Below are positions 17,550-26,584 of a stretch of DNA of 64,000 bases, in pieces. The position numbers were made by a program, and so were the translations under genes. Each line of letters starts with the position of its first letter. The first letter of the stretch is position 1. The stretch is from the NCBI GenBank assembly GCA_008501825.1, contig QQUA01000002.1, positions 124,001 to 188,000 on the forward strand, written 5' to 3'. The notes below the pieces were generated by a model. It saw only the letters and a list, made by a program, of their open reading frames with translations, did not search any database and was not told the origin of the DNA. Source of the stretch: Planctomycetota bacterium. Lineage in GTDB: Bacteria > Planctomycetota > UBA1135.

Positions 17550-18509
17550 TCATTCTCCCAGTTTCAGGATTTCCTGTTCCAACAAAGGTACGAGCTCGAA
17601 TAGATCTCCAACCATGCCCACATTTGCGTAGTTGAATACCGGAGCTTTCGGATCGCGATTGATGGCCACAATAAATGGCTTCCCTTGAATCCCTCCCATG
17701 TGCTGAAAGGAGCCGCTAACGCCCACGGTTAAGTAAAGATCCGGATTGACCGTCACTCCGGAGGTTCCGACCTGACGGCTCTTTTCCAACCAGCCCTGAT
17801 CCACCAAGGGTCGCGTCGAAGCCAATTCTGCGTTTAAGGCTTTGGCCAATGATTCCGCCACCTCAAGCTGTTCCTGATCCTCGATTCCACGCCCCACCGC
17901 CACCAGTCGCTTGGATTTTCGGATATCGACGCCTTCGGCACTGGAGTCCAAGAGTTCAAGAAACTCCCGTCTCGGTGGACAATGATCCGGAACGGACATG
18001 AGTTGATAGTCAGCGGCTTTCTTTTGGATGGCTGCCGGGGTTTGAAAGCTGCCCGGACGAACGCTCATGCAAATCGGAACTTCTCCTACAGGCAGGCGGA
18101 ACGAGTGAATCACCTTGCCTTCAAATTCGGCCTTGTCGGCAATCCAATCGCCGTCCTCAAATCGAACTCTCAAACAATCGGAGAATGCCGGGAATCCGGT
18201 GATTCCAGAGAGTACGGGTAACAGTTCCAAGCCAGGGTTGGTGCGGGAAGTCAAGATCAGATCCGGCATTTCCTCAAGCAGCACCGGCGCCAGAACCCTG
18301 GCCGCAAAGTCTGTGTCGAACCATTGAAGCTGAGGATGTTCAAAGCCCAGGATCCGATCAGCCCAAGGTGTCCACTTCTCCTTGGAGAGCTTGAGATCAT
18401 CTCCGAAGATCGCGACTTGTATCAAACAAGGTTGAAAAACCTCCGCAACACCCAAAAGCTCCATACTGCAGGAATCTTCCGGCTGCGCCACAATCAAGAC
18501 CTTTTTCAT
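17550..18509 (-). CDS. etfA: Electron transfer flavoprotein, alpha subunit
   Basis: 319 residues. The C-terminal FAD domain has the family signature: RQVGTSGVTVNPDLYLTVGV, then SGSFQHMGGIQGKPFIVAIN and NYANVGMVGDLFELVPLL. With EtfB it forms the heterodimer that takes electrons from acyl-CoA dehydrogenases. Its start overlaps the etfB stop (ATGA). The gene order EMO-etfB-etfA-dehydrogenase indicates delivery of electrons to the quinone pool. Confidence 0.94.
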   Translation of the reverse strand: MKKVLIVAQPEDSCSMELLGVAEVFQPCLIQVAIFGDDLKLSKEKWTPWADRILGFEHPQLQWFDTDFAARVLAPVLLEEMPDLILTSRTNPGLELLPVLSGITGFPAFSDCLRVRFEDGDWIADKAEFEGKVIHSFRLPVGEVPICMSVRPGSFQTPAAIQKKAADYQLMSVPDHCPPRREFLELLDSSAEGVDIRKSKRLVAVGRGIEDQEQLEVAESLAKALNAELASTRPLVDQGWLEKSRQVGTSGVTVNPDLYLTVGVSGSFQHMGGIQGKPFIVAINRDPKAPVFNYANVGMVGDLFELVPLLEQEILKLGE

Positions 18510-19291
18510 GAAGTAAAAACTCCTTGCTCACGCATCCGTTGAATCACCTGGGAAATTTGCTCTTGCGGGCTTCCCTGCAAGATCTCAGCATGAGCGCCAG
18601 ATGGCGGAAACCGGCGCTTGAGGTCCACCAGCTCAACGTGGTTTTGAAGAGGACTTAGAGATAGATCGGCCATGTTCTTCATCGGAATTTCTCGCTTGGC
18701 CACTCTACGAATCCCTCGAATGGATACGTACCTCGGTTGATTCAACCCACTTTGGGCGGATACGACCAACGGCGCACCGATCTTCTCCAAACTCTCCATG
18801 CCCTGGTGAATCTCGTGACGCACCAGAAAACTCTTTCCATCCCATTTCAGTCCAGTGGCCAGAGCCACGAAGGGCCATTGCAGCTTGCCGGCCAAGATTC
18901 CCGGTACCAAACCGTTTCCGGAGTCCGACGCCATGGCACCGCAAATGATGAGGTCCGGCTTCCAAGTCAAAGCCGCTCCCATCAATGAGTGGGCCAATCG
19001 CATGGAATCATCGGCTGAATTGGAATCGGGTTGTAATCGCCACGCTTGATCCACCCCCATGGCAAGAGCCCGCCGAAGAACGCCTTCCACGGCTTCATCG
19101 CCAATGCTGACGGCCATGGACTCTCCGCCGTGCTCTTCGATCAAGTGGACTGCCGCTTCCACGGCGAAGCCATCCCATTCATTGAGAACCCAATCATCGC
19201 AGGCGACCTGCACCTCTTCGCCGACTTGCTGCAAGAAGGCCTCGCCTTCTCCGGCATCGGGGACTTGCTTCAAGCAAACCATGACTTTCAT
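18506..19291 (-). CDS. etfB: Electron transfer flavoprotein, beta subunit
   Basis: 261 residues, the normal EtfB length. It begins with the conserved MKVMVCLKQVPDAGE and has the nucleotide-binding region (LIICGAMASDSGNGLVPGIL) and the C-terminal RYVSIRGIRRVAKREI segment close to the EtfB signature. It overlaps the upstream EMO gene and the downstream etfA by four bases each. Whether the dimer is a simple carrier or a bifurcating type cannot be settled by eye. The EMO partner suggests a simple link to quinone. Confidence 0.94.
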   Translation of the reverse strand: MKVMVCLKQVPDAGEGEAFLQQVGEEVQVACDDWVLNEWDGFAVEAAVHLIEEHGGESMAVSIGDEAVEGVLRRALAMGVDQAWRLQPDSNSADDSMRLAHSLMGAALTWKPDLIICGAMASDSGNGLVPGILAGKLQWPFVALATGLKWDGKSFLVRHEIHQGMESLEKIGAPLVVSAQSGLNQPRYVSIRGIRRVAKREIPMKNMADLSLSPLQNHVELVDLKRRFPPSGAHAEILQGSPQEQISQVIQRMREQGVFTS

Positions 19292-21375
19292 GCTTTGACT
19301 CCCTCCTTTTCGTGAGTATTTTCAGGCGAAACTCTGGAAAGCACGAACTCGCAAATGTCCTGCACTCCCAACCAAGACTGAAGGTTGGAGGATTTCGCCG
19401 CATCCTCCAAGTTCAGCAAACAATAGGGGCAAGCGGTAAGCAATAGATCGGCGCCCGTTTCCAATGCCATGGCCAGGCGATATTGAGCCATCCTTTGCTG
19501 TCCAAGCTCTTCCCGAAACAGGTTTAGCGATCCTCCTCCACAGCAAAAACTCCAACTGCGGTTGCGCTCCATTTCCACTAATTCAACCTTAGGAAGAGAG
19601 GAAATCAAGCGCCGGACCGGTTCGAAAATGCCGCCTCTCCTTCCCAAATAGCACGGATCGTGAAAGGAGACTTGGATGGACTCTTGATGATTGGAGACCT
19701 GCAAGCGACCTTCTTGAAGCCAAAGCTCCACAAGCTCTACGGCGTGCAGAACCGGTAAATCTTGGGAATAATCGTATTTGAGTGCATTCAATCCGTGAGG
19801 ATCGGTCACCACTACTGAATTTGGCTGCAAGGAAGTCAGCCAGGATTGGTTGCGATCGCGCAACTCCTGGAACAAGCCTTCTTCCCCAAAGCGCCGAGCA
19901 TCGTGACCAGAGTCGACTTCTTTCGACCAGGCTGAACCGAGAGGATGCTCGGCAAGATGGGCCAACTCCAAAAAAGCTACCGCCGCTTGATTGGCCCTCG
20001 GCTCATATAAAGCGGCACTATCGGCAAAATACAAGTCCCCCACCGATTCGCCGGCGACCGCATCCGATACCAAAGGAACTTTTTCCGAATTCAGAAAGGG
20101 ATGAGCCCTCAGCCTCGCCTTTCCAAACGGATTGCCTCTCCGCTCCAGGCTCTGCAGGGGCTTTTGTAGCTCTTCAGGAACTTCACCGATCTCCATCTGG
20201 AATCGGCGCATATCCACAAATTTATCTACGTATTCGATCATCACCGGGCAAGCTTCTTCGCAAGCTCCACAGGTGGTGCAACTCCAAAGTCCATCCCTGG
20301 AAAAGCCGCTCTCCCAGAAATCGGGATTGCCATTGGTCTGTTTCCAGATCGGTTGACTCTTGTAAGCAAGCTTCCTCCCCTGAAGAGTAAACGCTCGTGG
20401 GGACAAGGGGGCTCCGGTGGCGTAGGCGGGACATTGATCGGTGCATCGCCCGCAATGAGTGCAGGTCAGAAAATCCAACAGGTCCTTCCAATTCAAGTCG
20501 AACAGCTTGCCGACTCCGACCTGTTCAAGATCCTCGAAGGCCTGGCCGGCTTCGGCCGCCTCTCTCAATTTTCCCTTCGGCTCCTGGTTGGCCAAGAAGA
20601 CGTTCGGAAGAGCCAGCAAGACGTGGAAGTGCTTTCCAAGAGGCAAATAACAAAGAAGACCCAGCACCAGCACGTTATGGAGCCAAAACGAGGACAATCG
20701 AACTTGCAACAAAGTTGCCTGCCCCATTCCCTCCAAATACCCGGACAATCCGGCGGCTACGGGCGAAGCGCCTTCTTCCGCCGGAAGCAAGGCTTGGCCG
20801 GCGGCCTCGAACATGGCGTCGGAACCGAGGATGGCCAAGATCCAAATCAGAATCACCAAGGCCTCCCCGGAGTGATGCTCCGGCAACAAGCGGTCGCTGT
20901 ATCGGGACGGGCGAAGAAATACTCGGCGAAAAAGCGCAAATAAGCATGCCAAAAAGACGGCAAGGGCAGCAGCGTCTTTCATCCACGCATACACGGCACC
21001 CACTTCGGAAACACCGCCGAAGTATGCCTCGAGCATCAATAAACAAGAGCGCAGCAATAGCAACAGAAAGCCAAAGAAGATGATCATATGTAGAACTCCA
21101 GCCACAGGATATTTGAATTGCCTTATTTGCAATATGCCATAAACCCAGGTCCAGGCCATTCGATGTAAGGGGCGATCCAATCGCTTCGCCCTCTTTCCTC
21201 TCCGCAACAGGCCCAGGCGCCGATAGAGCGTCCAACTGAATATTCCGAAAGCCAAAACCATAAGGATGGTTTGCAGCCAGGGCCCGGAAAGCCCCAGAAA
21301 GGGATGTGCCGATGGGCTGTGATTCATGCTCGCCCAGCGGAGGAAACCTTTCTCGTCAGAAGAAAAGCCCCTCAA
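19288..21375 (-). CDS. Membrane Fe-S oxidoreductase, ETF:quinone oxidoreductase of EMO type
   Basis: 695 residues. The first 260 or so hold about five to six helices of the NarI-like haem b type. Then come two [4Fe-4S] motifs (CTHCGRCTDQCP near 303; CTTCGACEEACP near 368) and a C-terminal region with two cysteine-rich CCG-type segments (DPCYLGRRGG near 573; FCCGGGS near 615). This order is that of the heterodisulfide-reductase-like proteins next to etfAB, described as ETF:(methyl)menaquinone oxidoreductase. Coupling to etfB is by ATGA. A Met 16 codons downstream (MNHSPSAHP) is an alternative start. Confidence 0.9.
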   Translation of the reverse strand: MRGFSSDEKGFLRWASMNHSPSAHPFLGLSGPWLQTILMVLAFGIFSWTLYRRLGLLRRGKRAKRLDRPLHRMAWTWVYGILQIRQFKYPVAGVLHMIIFFGFLLLLLRSCLLMLEAYFGGVSEVGAVYAWMKDAAALAVFLACLFALFRRVFLRPSRYSDRLLPEHHSGEALVILIWILAILGSDAMFEAAGQALLPAEEGASPVAAGLSGYLEGMGQATLLQVRLSSFWLHNVLVLGLLCYLPLGKHFHVLLALPNVFLANQEPKGKLREAAEAGQAFEDLEQVGVGKLFDLNWKDLLDFLTCTHCGRCTDQCPAYATGAPLSPRAFTLQGRKLAYKSQPIWKQTNGNPDFWESGFSRDGLWSCTTCGACEEACPVMIEYVDKFVDMRRFQMEIGEVPEELQKPLQSLERRGNPFGKARLRAHPFLNSEKVPLVSDAVAGESVGDLYFADSAALYEPRANQAAVAFLELAHLAEHPLGSAWSKEVDSGHDARRFGEEGLFQELRDRNQSWLTSLQPNSVVVTDPHGLNALKYDYSQDLPVLHAVELVELWLQEGRLQVSNHQESIQVSFHDPCYLGRRGGIFEPVRRLISSLPKVELVEMERNRSWSFCCGGGSLNLFREELGQQRMAQYRLAMALETGADLLLTACPYCLLNLEDAAKSSNLQSWLGVQDICEFVLSRVSPENTHEKEGVKA

Positions 21376-21518
21376 TGACCTAGTAATCGTAACTCACTTC
21401 GATTCCAGGCATAAATTTCAAAACTCTAAAACGGAATATCCGAATTCGAACAGATGTCTGGCCTCAGCTATTCGCGGTGGCTATATCTTGCCCCATTCAT
21501 ATAGAAGATGCCCGAACT

Positions 21519-22877
21519 CTACAACCAATCAAATCGAACCACCAATACCAGGGCAATCATGGCCACCAAGTACAACTTGAGGAGCAAGGGAAGAATGAAC
21601 CGTAGCCAGCGGCCAAATGGAATCCGGGCCAGAGTCAACATGCCCATCAAAAGGGCATTGGTGGGAACCACCATGTTGGTAAAGCCGTCTCCGAACTGAT
21701 ATGCCAACACTGAGGCTTCTCGACTAATCCCAACCAAATCGGCCATTGGCGCCAGGATCGGCATGGTGACGTAGGCCTGCCCGGACCCGGAAGGAATGAA
21801 AAAGTTGCAGACACTTTGCACTCCCAGCATGCCCAGAGCCGCCCCCTCCGCCCCGAACTCACCCAAGGGACCGGCGATCTCGTAAATAACCGTATCAATG
21901 ACCTTCCCCTCGGATAAAACCACTTCAATGGTCCGGGCAAACCCGATAAGAAGTGCGGTGGTCGTCATCTCCGCAGCACCCTGACAAAAATCCGACGCCG
22001 TCCGATTGGCGCCCAATCCTCCAATCAAACCGGACAAAATGCCGATCCCAAGAAAGATGGCTGCCAGTTCCACCAAATACCAATCCAGCTCTTTGACCCC
22101 GTATACGAAAACGGCCAAGCCGGCAACGCACAAGAAAAGGATGAGAGCCCTCCTCCAAGAAAAGCGAATGTTTTCCGGAAATTCGAACCCGGAAGAATAG
22201 TCGATGTCCACGACCAGACTCTTGCCAGAGTCGAGATGAATACGTTTGGCATACCGCATCACGTGATGGACTCCCACTGCCAGACAAACGGCCAGCAGGC
22301 TCCAGCGAAATAGCTGTCCGGAAGTTTGCGGTACTCCGGCAATATCCTGAGCGATCATGACGGTAAAGGGGTTCAACGCGGCACAACCATATCCCACGCC
22401 CGAAGCGATATAGACAATCCCCATGGCCACAATGGCGTCCATTTTGAGAGCCAGGCACATGGTCACCAAAATAGGAATGAACGGCATGTATTCCTCAGCC
22501 ATGCCGATGGTGGAAGACCCGACGGCGAACAAGGTCATGAGTCCAAAAACCAAAAAGATCGGCCTGCCGCCAAGCCGGCCGATGGCGGCTCCGATCATGG
22601 CGTCAATGGCACCGGTGGCACGAATCACCCCAATCACGCCGCCGACCACGAATACGAAAAAGATAATTTCGGCTCCAGCCTGCAAACCCTTTGGAATCAA
22701 AAGGAGGAAAGAAAAAGCCGGCAAAGGTTTGGCCTCCACCAAGTGATAGGTGCCTTGCAGCACCTTACGACCGTCTCGTTCAAATTCTCCAGCAGGAAGG
22801 AAATAGGTGGCGATCTGCGCCACGACGATCATGACGAAGATGAGGACCAGCGGGTGAGGAAAACGACTTTTAGCCAT
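21519..22877 (-). CDS. YfcC/DcuC-family membrane carrier
   Basis: 452 residues with about 11-12 hydrophobic segments and the family start (VAQIATYFLPAGEFERDG). Further marks are GSSTIGMAEEYMPFIPILV and GVGYGCAALNPFTVMIAQDI, and near the C-terminus FFIPSGSGQAYVTMPILAP. The family covers C4-dicarboxylate carriers and YfcC proteins proposed to exchange basic amino acids; the YfcC branch looks closer. It is on its own upstream of the EMO operon, 143 bases away. Confidence 0.88.
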   Translation of the reverse strand: MAKSRFPHPLVLIFVMIVVAQIATYFLPAGEFERDGRKVLQGTYHLVEAKPLPAFSFLLLIPKGLQAGAEIIFFVFVVGGVIGVIRATGAIDAMIGAAIGRLGGRPIFLVFGLMTLFAVGSSTIGMAEEYMPFIPILVTMCLALKMDAIVAMGIVYIASGVGYGCAALNPFTVMIAQDIAGVPQTSGQLFRWSLLAVCLAVGVHHVMRYAKRIHLDSGKSLVVDIDYSSGFEFPENIRFSWRRALILFLCVAGLAVFVYGVKELDWYLVELAAIFLGIGILSGLIGGLGANRTASDFCQGAAEMTTTALLIGFARTIEVVLSEGKVIDTVIYEIAGPLGEFGAEGAALGMLGVQSVCNFFIPSGSGQAYVTMPILAPMADLVGISREASVLAYQFGDGFTNMVVPTNALLMGMLTLARIPFGRWLRFILPLLLKLYLVAMIALVLVVRFDWL

Positions 22878-23057
22878 GCCAAGAGGGAGGCCACCGAGCT
22901 CGTGGCCGGGTGGAGCCGACTGGGATCATAGGTTCCCCTTTGCGAAAGACCGAAATTGGGTTCCAGCTCACCGCCGGAGGAGCCGGCTTCAGCCCATTAG
23001 GTGTGATATGCTTGCTTGGGGACCTTTCCAAGCTTCAAACTCACCCCTTCCGCTTCC

Positions 23058-24887
23058 ATGAAAGCCTGCTTCATTGCCCTCACGGCCCTTTTGTCGGCCG
23101 CTGGCGTCCCTGCCCAACAACTCCAGTACCCCGAAGGAGCTCCCATACCCCGTTCCCTGACTCCGGAGGAGGCAGATTACCTAGCCCGTAATCCGCTCAC
23201 CTCAGGAAGAAGCGTGACCCCGCCACCCACCGGACCGGTGCATTGCGTTGCCGAATACGAGCCGATGGAAGGCATTCTGATTGCCTGGGAAGGCTCCAAT
23301 AGCTGGACCACTATTTTGGCCAACATGGGCGCTGAAATCACCACCACTGGAAACGCTGAGTTGTACGTGGCGGTAGATTCTTCCAGCGAAGCTTCTTCGG
23401 CAGAGTCGAAATTGGCTTCTCACGGAGCGGTCATGAGCCGGGTCCACACCATGGTGGTCAACACCGACACCATTTGGATCCGCGATTACGGTCCCCGCTA
23501 CATCTATCAGGGAGATGTTCGTTGCATCGTTGATCACACCTACAACCGGCCCCGTCCCAACGACAATGCCTTTCCCACCTTTTTCAGCGGTTACAAGGGA
23601 CACGCTTTTTATGAACACCAACTGGTACATGGTGGCGGGAATTACCACTTGGACGCCCTTGGCAATTCTTTCACCACTCGGCTGATCAACAACGAGAATT
23701 CCGGCTTGAGCGAAGCTCAAATCCACGGGATCTGGCAGGCATATCAAAACGTGGACACTCACTTCTTCGATCCTTTGCCGAGTTCAGTCGATTCCACCCA
23801 ACACCTGGACATGTGGATGCAGGTGGCCAGCGACGACGTGGTCATGATCAGCGATTGGCCGGCGCAACAAGGCTCGACTCAGGATCAGATTTGCGATGCC
23901 GCCGCCGTCACCATGGCGGCCATGGGCTACACCGTCCATCGGATCCCGGCGCGCAAGGTGGGCTCCTTTTTCAGCACTCACTACACTTACACCAACGTGG
24001 TGATTTGCAATGATTTGATCCTCATTCCCAGCTATCGGAATTCGAACGTAACTCAATACAACGGTCAGGCTTTGGCTGCTTGGCAAGCCGCCTGCCCCAC
24101 CAAAACGGTAGTGCAGATCGACGCTGAAGACATCGTTTCTTCGGCCGGAGTCCTGCATTGCATCGTCATGCACGTCCCCGAGCATCTCGGCGGAAGCAAC
24201 CCGACCGCCTACTTGATTGGTCCGGACGGCGGCGAAGGCTACGCTCACGGAGAAATCGTCGACATCGAATGGATATCGGACGACGACTTTGGAGCGGTGT
24301 CTGCCGACTTGTTGCTTTCCACCGACGGCGGCCAGAGTTGGCCCAACACGCTGGCTACCAATTTGCCGGCCAGTGGCAGCTATGCCTGGACGGTGCCCAA
24401 CCTCACGACCAGCCAAGCTCGGGTTCGGGTGGTGGTTTACGACGGCCAGGGCAATTCTGGAAGCGACGATTCCGATGCTGACTTCAGCTTGTTCGATCCC
24501 AATGGGGCCGCCCTGATTTCCTACGGCAGCGGTAAGGCCGGTAGCTTGGGCGTCCCGGTTCTCAGCTCCCAAGACCTTCCGATCTTGGGCAGCACGGTGC
24601 AATTGGATTTGGATCAGGCATTGCCCAATGGCATCGCCAAGTTGATCCGCGGTCCGGCAAAGGACAGCACTCCCTTCGATGGAGCGGTCATCTTGGTCGC
24701 CTACGACACCATCGTCGATCTCAACGTCGACGGCAGCGGCCATGCCGACATGACCGGAACCGTTCCCAACAACCCCGCCCTCGCAGGCGTAAGCTTCTAC
24801 TGGCAGGCTTGGATTCCCAACGATCCCGCCGCCGCCGGCGCCGGCTGGGCTTGCAGCCAGGGTTTGGAAACCCGCTTGGGTTACTGA
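23058..24887 (+). CDS. Secreted agmatine/peptidyl-arginine deiminase family protein
   Basis: 609 residues from the ATG at 23058, which begins the signal peptide (cleavage after about residue 19). The deiminase domain (about 57-385) is of the Porphyromonas type and keeps all catalytic residues: Asp143 (WIRDYGPRY), HGGGNYHLD at 191-199, His249 and Asp251 (STQHLDMW) and Cys368 (SSAGVLHCIVMHVP). It should hydrolyse a guanidinium group to citrulline or carbamoyl product plus ammonia. After it come an Ig-like domain (about 385-490) and a C-terminal module that resembles those of two other secreted proteins in this window. Agmatine deiminases are usually cytoplasmic, so export suggests a free or protein arginine substrate outside. 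Confidence 0.88.
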   Translation: MKACFIALTALLSAAGVPAQQLQYPEGAPIPRSLTPEEADYLARNPLTSGRSVTPPPTGPVHCVAEYEPMEGILIAWEGSNSWTTILANMGAEITTTGNAELYVAVDSSSEASSAESKLASHGAVMSRVHTMVVNTDTIWIRDYGPRYIYQGDVRCIVDHTYNRPRPNDNAFPTFFSGYKGHAFYEHQLVHGGGNYHLDALGNSFTTRLINNENSGLSEAQIHGIWQAYQNVDTHFFDPLPSSVDSTQHLDMWMQVASDDVVMISDWPAQQGSTQDQICDAAAVTMAAMGYTVHRIPARKVGSFFSTHYTYTNVVICNDLILIPSYRNSNVTQYNGQALAAWQAACPTKTVVQIDAEDIVSSAGVLHCIVMHVPEHLGGSNPTAYLIGPDGGEGYAHGEIVDIEWISDDDFGAVSADLLLSTDGGQSWPNTLATNLPASGSYAWTVPNLTTSQARVRVVVYDGQGNSGSDDSDADFSLFDPNGAALISYGSGKAGSLGVPVLSSQDLPILGSTVQLDLDQALPNGIAKLIRGPAKDSTPFDGAVILVAYDTIVDLNVDGSGHADMTGTVPNNPALAGVSFYWQAWIPNDPAAAGAGWACSQGLETRLGY

Positions 24888-24901
24888 AGCCCAACCGCAA
24901 C

Positions 24902-24925
24902 GGGGGACCGGCCTACCGGTCCCCC
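24902..24925 (+). terminator. Strong GC hairpin after the deiminase gene
   Basis: A perfect ten-base stem (24902-24911 with 24916-24925) and four-base loop, 15 bases after the stop. Only a weakly T-rich stretch follows, so it could also protect the mRNA 3' end. Confidence 0.55.
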
Positions 24926-24960
24926 ACGGCTCCCCTTTCCCTCCATTGCAATAAAGGACG

Positions 24961-25413
24961 ATGCAAGGCTTCAGCACGAAAATCACCATGGCCGCCCCTC
25001 CCGAGCAGGTGTTCGCTCGAGCCAGCGACCTGCGGAAGGCCCCGGAAACGATGACCGCCATCGTTCAATTGGAAGTCCTTAACGATGGGCCGATCGGCAA
25101 GGGAACCCGTTTTCGGGAAACACGGCGGATGTTTGGCAAAGAAGCCACCGAAGAGATGGAAATCGTGGAATTCAACGCTCCCCATCACTATGCGGTAGGA
25201 GCGGAAAATCACGGCTGCAGTTATCACACCGACCTTCATTTTCGCCCGGTGAACGGAGGAACCGAAGTAGAGATGGTATTTAAGGCCAAAGCCAATACCT
25301 TTATGGCCAAAGTCATGGCCTTCTTGATGAAACCCATGATGAAAATGGTTATGAAGAGTTGTCGACAAGACTTGGAAGACTTGAAAGCCGCCATTGAAGC
25401 CGGTAAGCCTTGA
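24961..25413 (+). CDS. SRPBCC-family (START-like) protein
   Basis: 150 residues forming one polyketide-cyclase/SRPBCC fold: ITMAAPPEQVFARASDLRKA at the start, central strands (GKGTRFRETRRMFGK, MEIVEFNAPHHYAV) and a long C-terminal helix (MKPMMKMVMKSCRQDLEDL) that would close the hydrophobic cavity. Members bind lipids or other hydrophobic ligands, and no enzyme activity can be assigned. Forty bases separate it from the downstream SDR gene, so co-transcription is likely. Confidence 0.85.
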   Translation: MQGFSTKITMAAPPEQVFARASDLRKAPETMTAIVQLEVLNDGPIGKGTRFRETRRMFGKEATEEMEIVEFNAPHHYAVGAENHGCSYHTDLHFRPVNGGTEVEMVFKAKANTFMAKVMAFLMKPMMKMVMKSCRQDLEDLKAAIEAGKP

Positions 25414-25453
25414 TTCCGGGAAACCGATTCCTCAGCTTGAAAGGGTTTCATTC

Positions 25454-26584
25454 GTGCAACCGACCCGCCGCTCCTTCCTCACCCTCGCCGCCGGAACCTC
25501 CCTTGGCTTGACCTCGTCGCTGGTTCCCTTCACCAGAACTTCCGGGCCCGGCCCAAAGCTGAAAATCCTCCTTCTCGGAGGCACTGGTTTCCTTGGTCCC
25601 CATCTGATCGAAGCGGGCCAAAAGCGCGGGCACCAATTCCAATTGTTCAATCGAGGGAAGACCAATCCTCACTTATTTCCAGACCTGGAAAAATATAGAG
25701 GCGACCGAGATCCTCAAAAAGGAAAGGGATTGACCGCCCTCGAGGAAGCCATAGGCAACGGTCAAAAATGGGACGCGGTCATTGACACTTCCGGCTACGT
25801 TCCTCGCATCGTGGACGCATCCGCCGGCCTGCTCCAAACGGCGGCTTCTCAATACCTGTTCATTTCCACCCTTTCCGTATTCGCCGATCGCAGTATCGAC
25901 GTCCGTGAAGATTCGCCCTTGATCCAATTAGAGGACCCCACCGTTGAGCGAATCCTAGGTTCGACTTACGGCGGCTTAAAAGCTCTGTGCGAACAATCGG
26001 CCCGGAACGCATTCGGCGATGCCGCCACGATCGTGCGGCCGGGTTTGATTGTCGGGCCTTTGGACCCAAGCGATCGCTTTACCTACTGGCCAGAGAGAAT
26101 TCATCGAGGTGGAGAGATCCTGGCTCCTGGAAAACCCTCAGCTCCGGTGCAATTCGTCGACGCCCGAGATCTGGCTTCCTGGTGCATCGAATGCCTGGAA
26201 CAGAGGGTTTTCGGCACCTACAACGCCGTGGGCCCGGCGGGACGTTTGACCATGGAGGAACTGCTTTATGGTTGCAAAGTCGTCATCGGCGCCGACGCCA
26301 GTTTTACTTGGGTGGAGGACGCCTTCCTTTTGGAACAAAAAGTCAGGCCCTATACGGAAATGCCCCTTTGGATTCCAAGACAAGGTCCCCCTTATGGAAC
26401 GGCTCAATGTCAAAAGGCGATTTCCCGAGGCTTGAGTTTCCGCCCGACGGGAGACACCATTCGAGACACCCTTGCCTGGTCCCGCCAACGGCCGGCGGAT
26501 TATCGATGGCGGGGAGGTCTGGCGGCCGACAAGGAAATGCAGCTCCTGGCCGATTACCGCCAGCGCGAAGCCGCGGATCGCTAA
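25454..26584 (+). CDS. Tat-exported NAD-dependent epimerase/dehydratase-like SDR
   Basis: 376 residues from the GTG at 25454, preceded by an AAAGGG-type site; this start places a twin-arginine signal (TRRSFLTLAAG) right at the N-terminus. The Rossmann motif is LLLGGTGFLGPHL and the active-site pair is YxxxK (STYGGLKALCE). It is an extended SDR like the NAD-dependent epimerase/isoflavone-reductase-type proteins. A Tat signal fits a protein that folds with its cofactor before export. Substrate unknown. Its stop overlaps that of the convergent gene. Confidence 0.85.
   Translation: MQPTRRSFLTLAAGTSLGLTSSLVPFTRTSGPGPKLKILLLGGTGFLGPHLIEAGQKRGHQFQLFNRGKTNPHLFPDLEKYRGDRDPQKGKGLTALEEAIGNGQKWDAVIDTSGYVPRIVDASAGLLQTAASQYLFISTLSVFADRSIDVREDSPLIQLEDPTVERILGSTYGGLKALCEQSARNAFGDAATIVRPGLIVGPLDPSDRFTYWPERIHRGGEILAPGKPSAPVQFVDARDLASWCIECLEQRVFGTYNAVGPAGRLTMEELLYGCKVVIGADASFTWVEDAFLLEQKVRPYTEMPLWIPRQGPPYGTAQCQKAISRGLSFRPTGDTIRDTLAWSRQRPADYRWRGGLAADKEMQLLADYRQREAADR

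Noticed and set aside
17550..19291. Electron-bifurcating ETF
   Set aside because: No bifurcation partner is adjacent and the EMO gene suggests a simple route to quinone; the deciding residues cannot be judged reliably by eye.
23784..25061. Long minus-strand open frame opposite the deiminase
   Set aside because: Low-complexity, Gly/Val/Ala-rich antisense reading of a gene with intact catalytic motifs.
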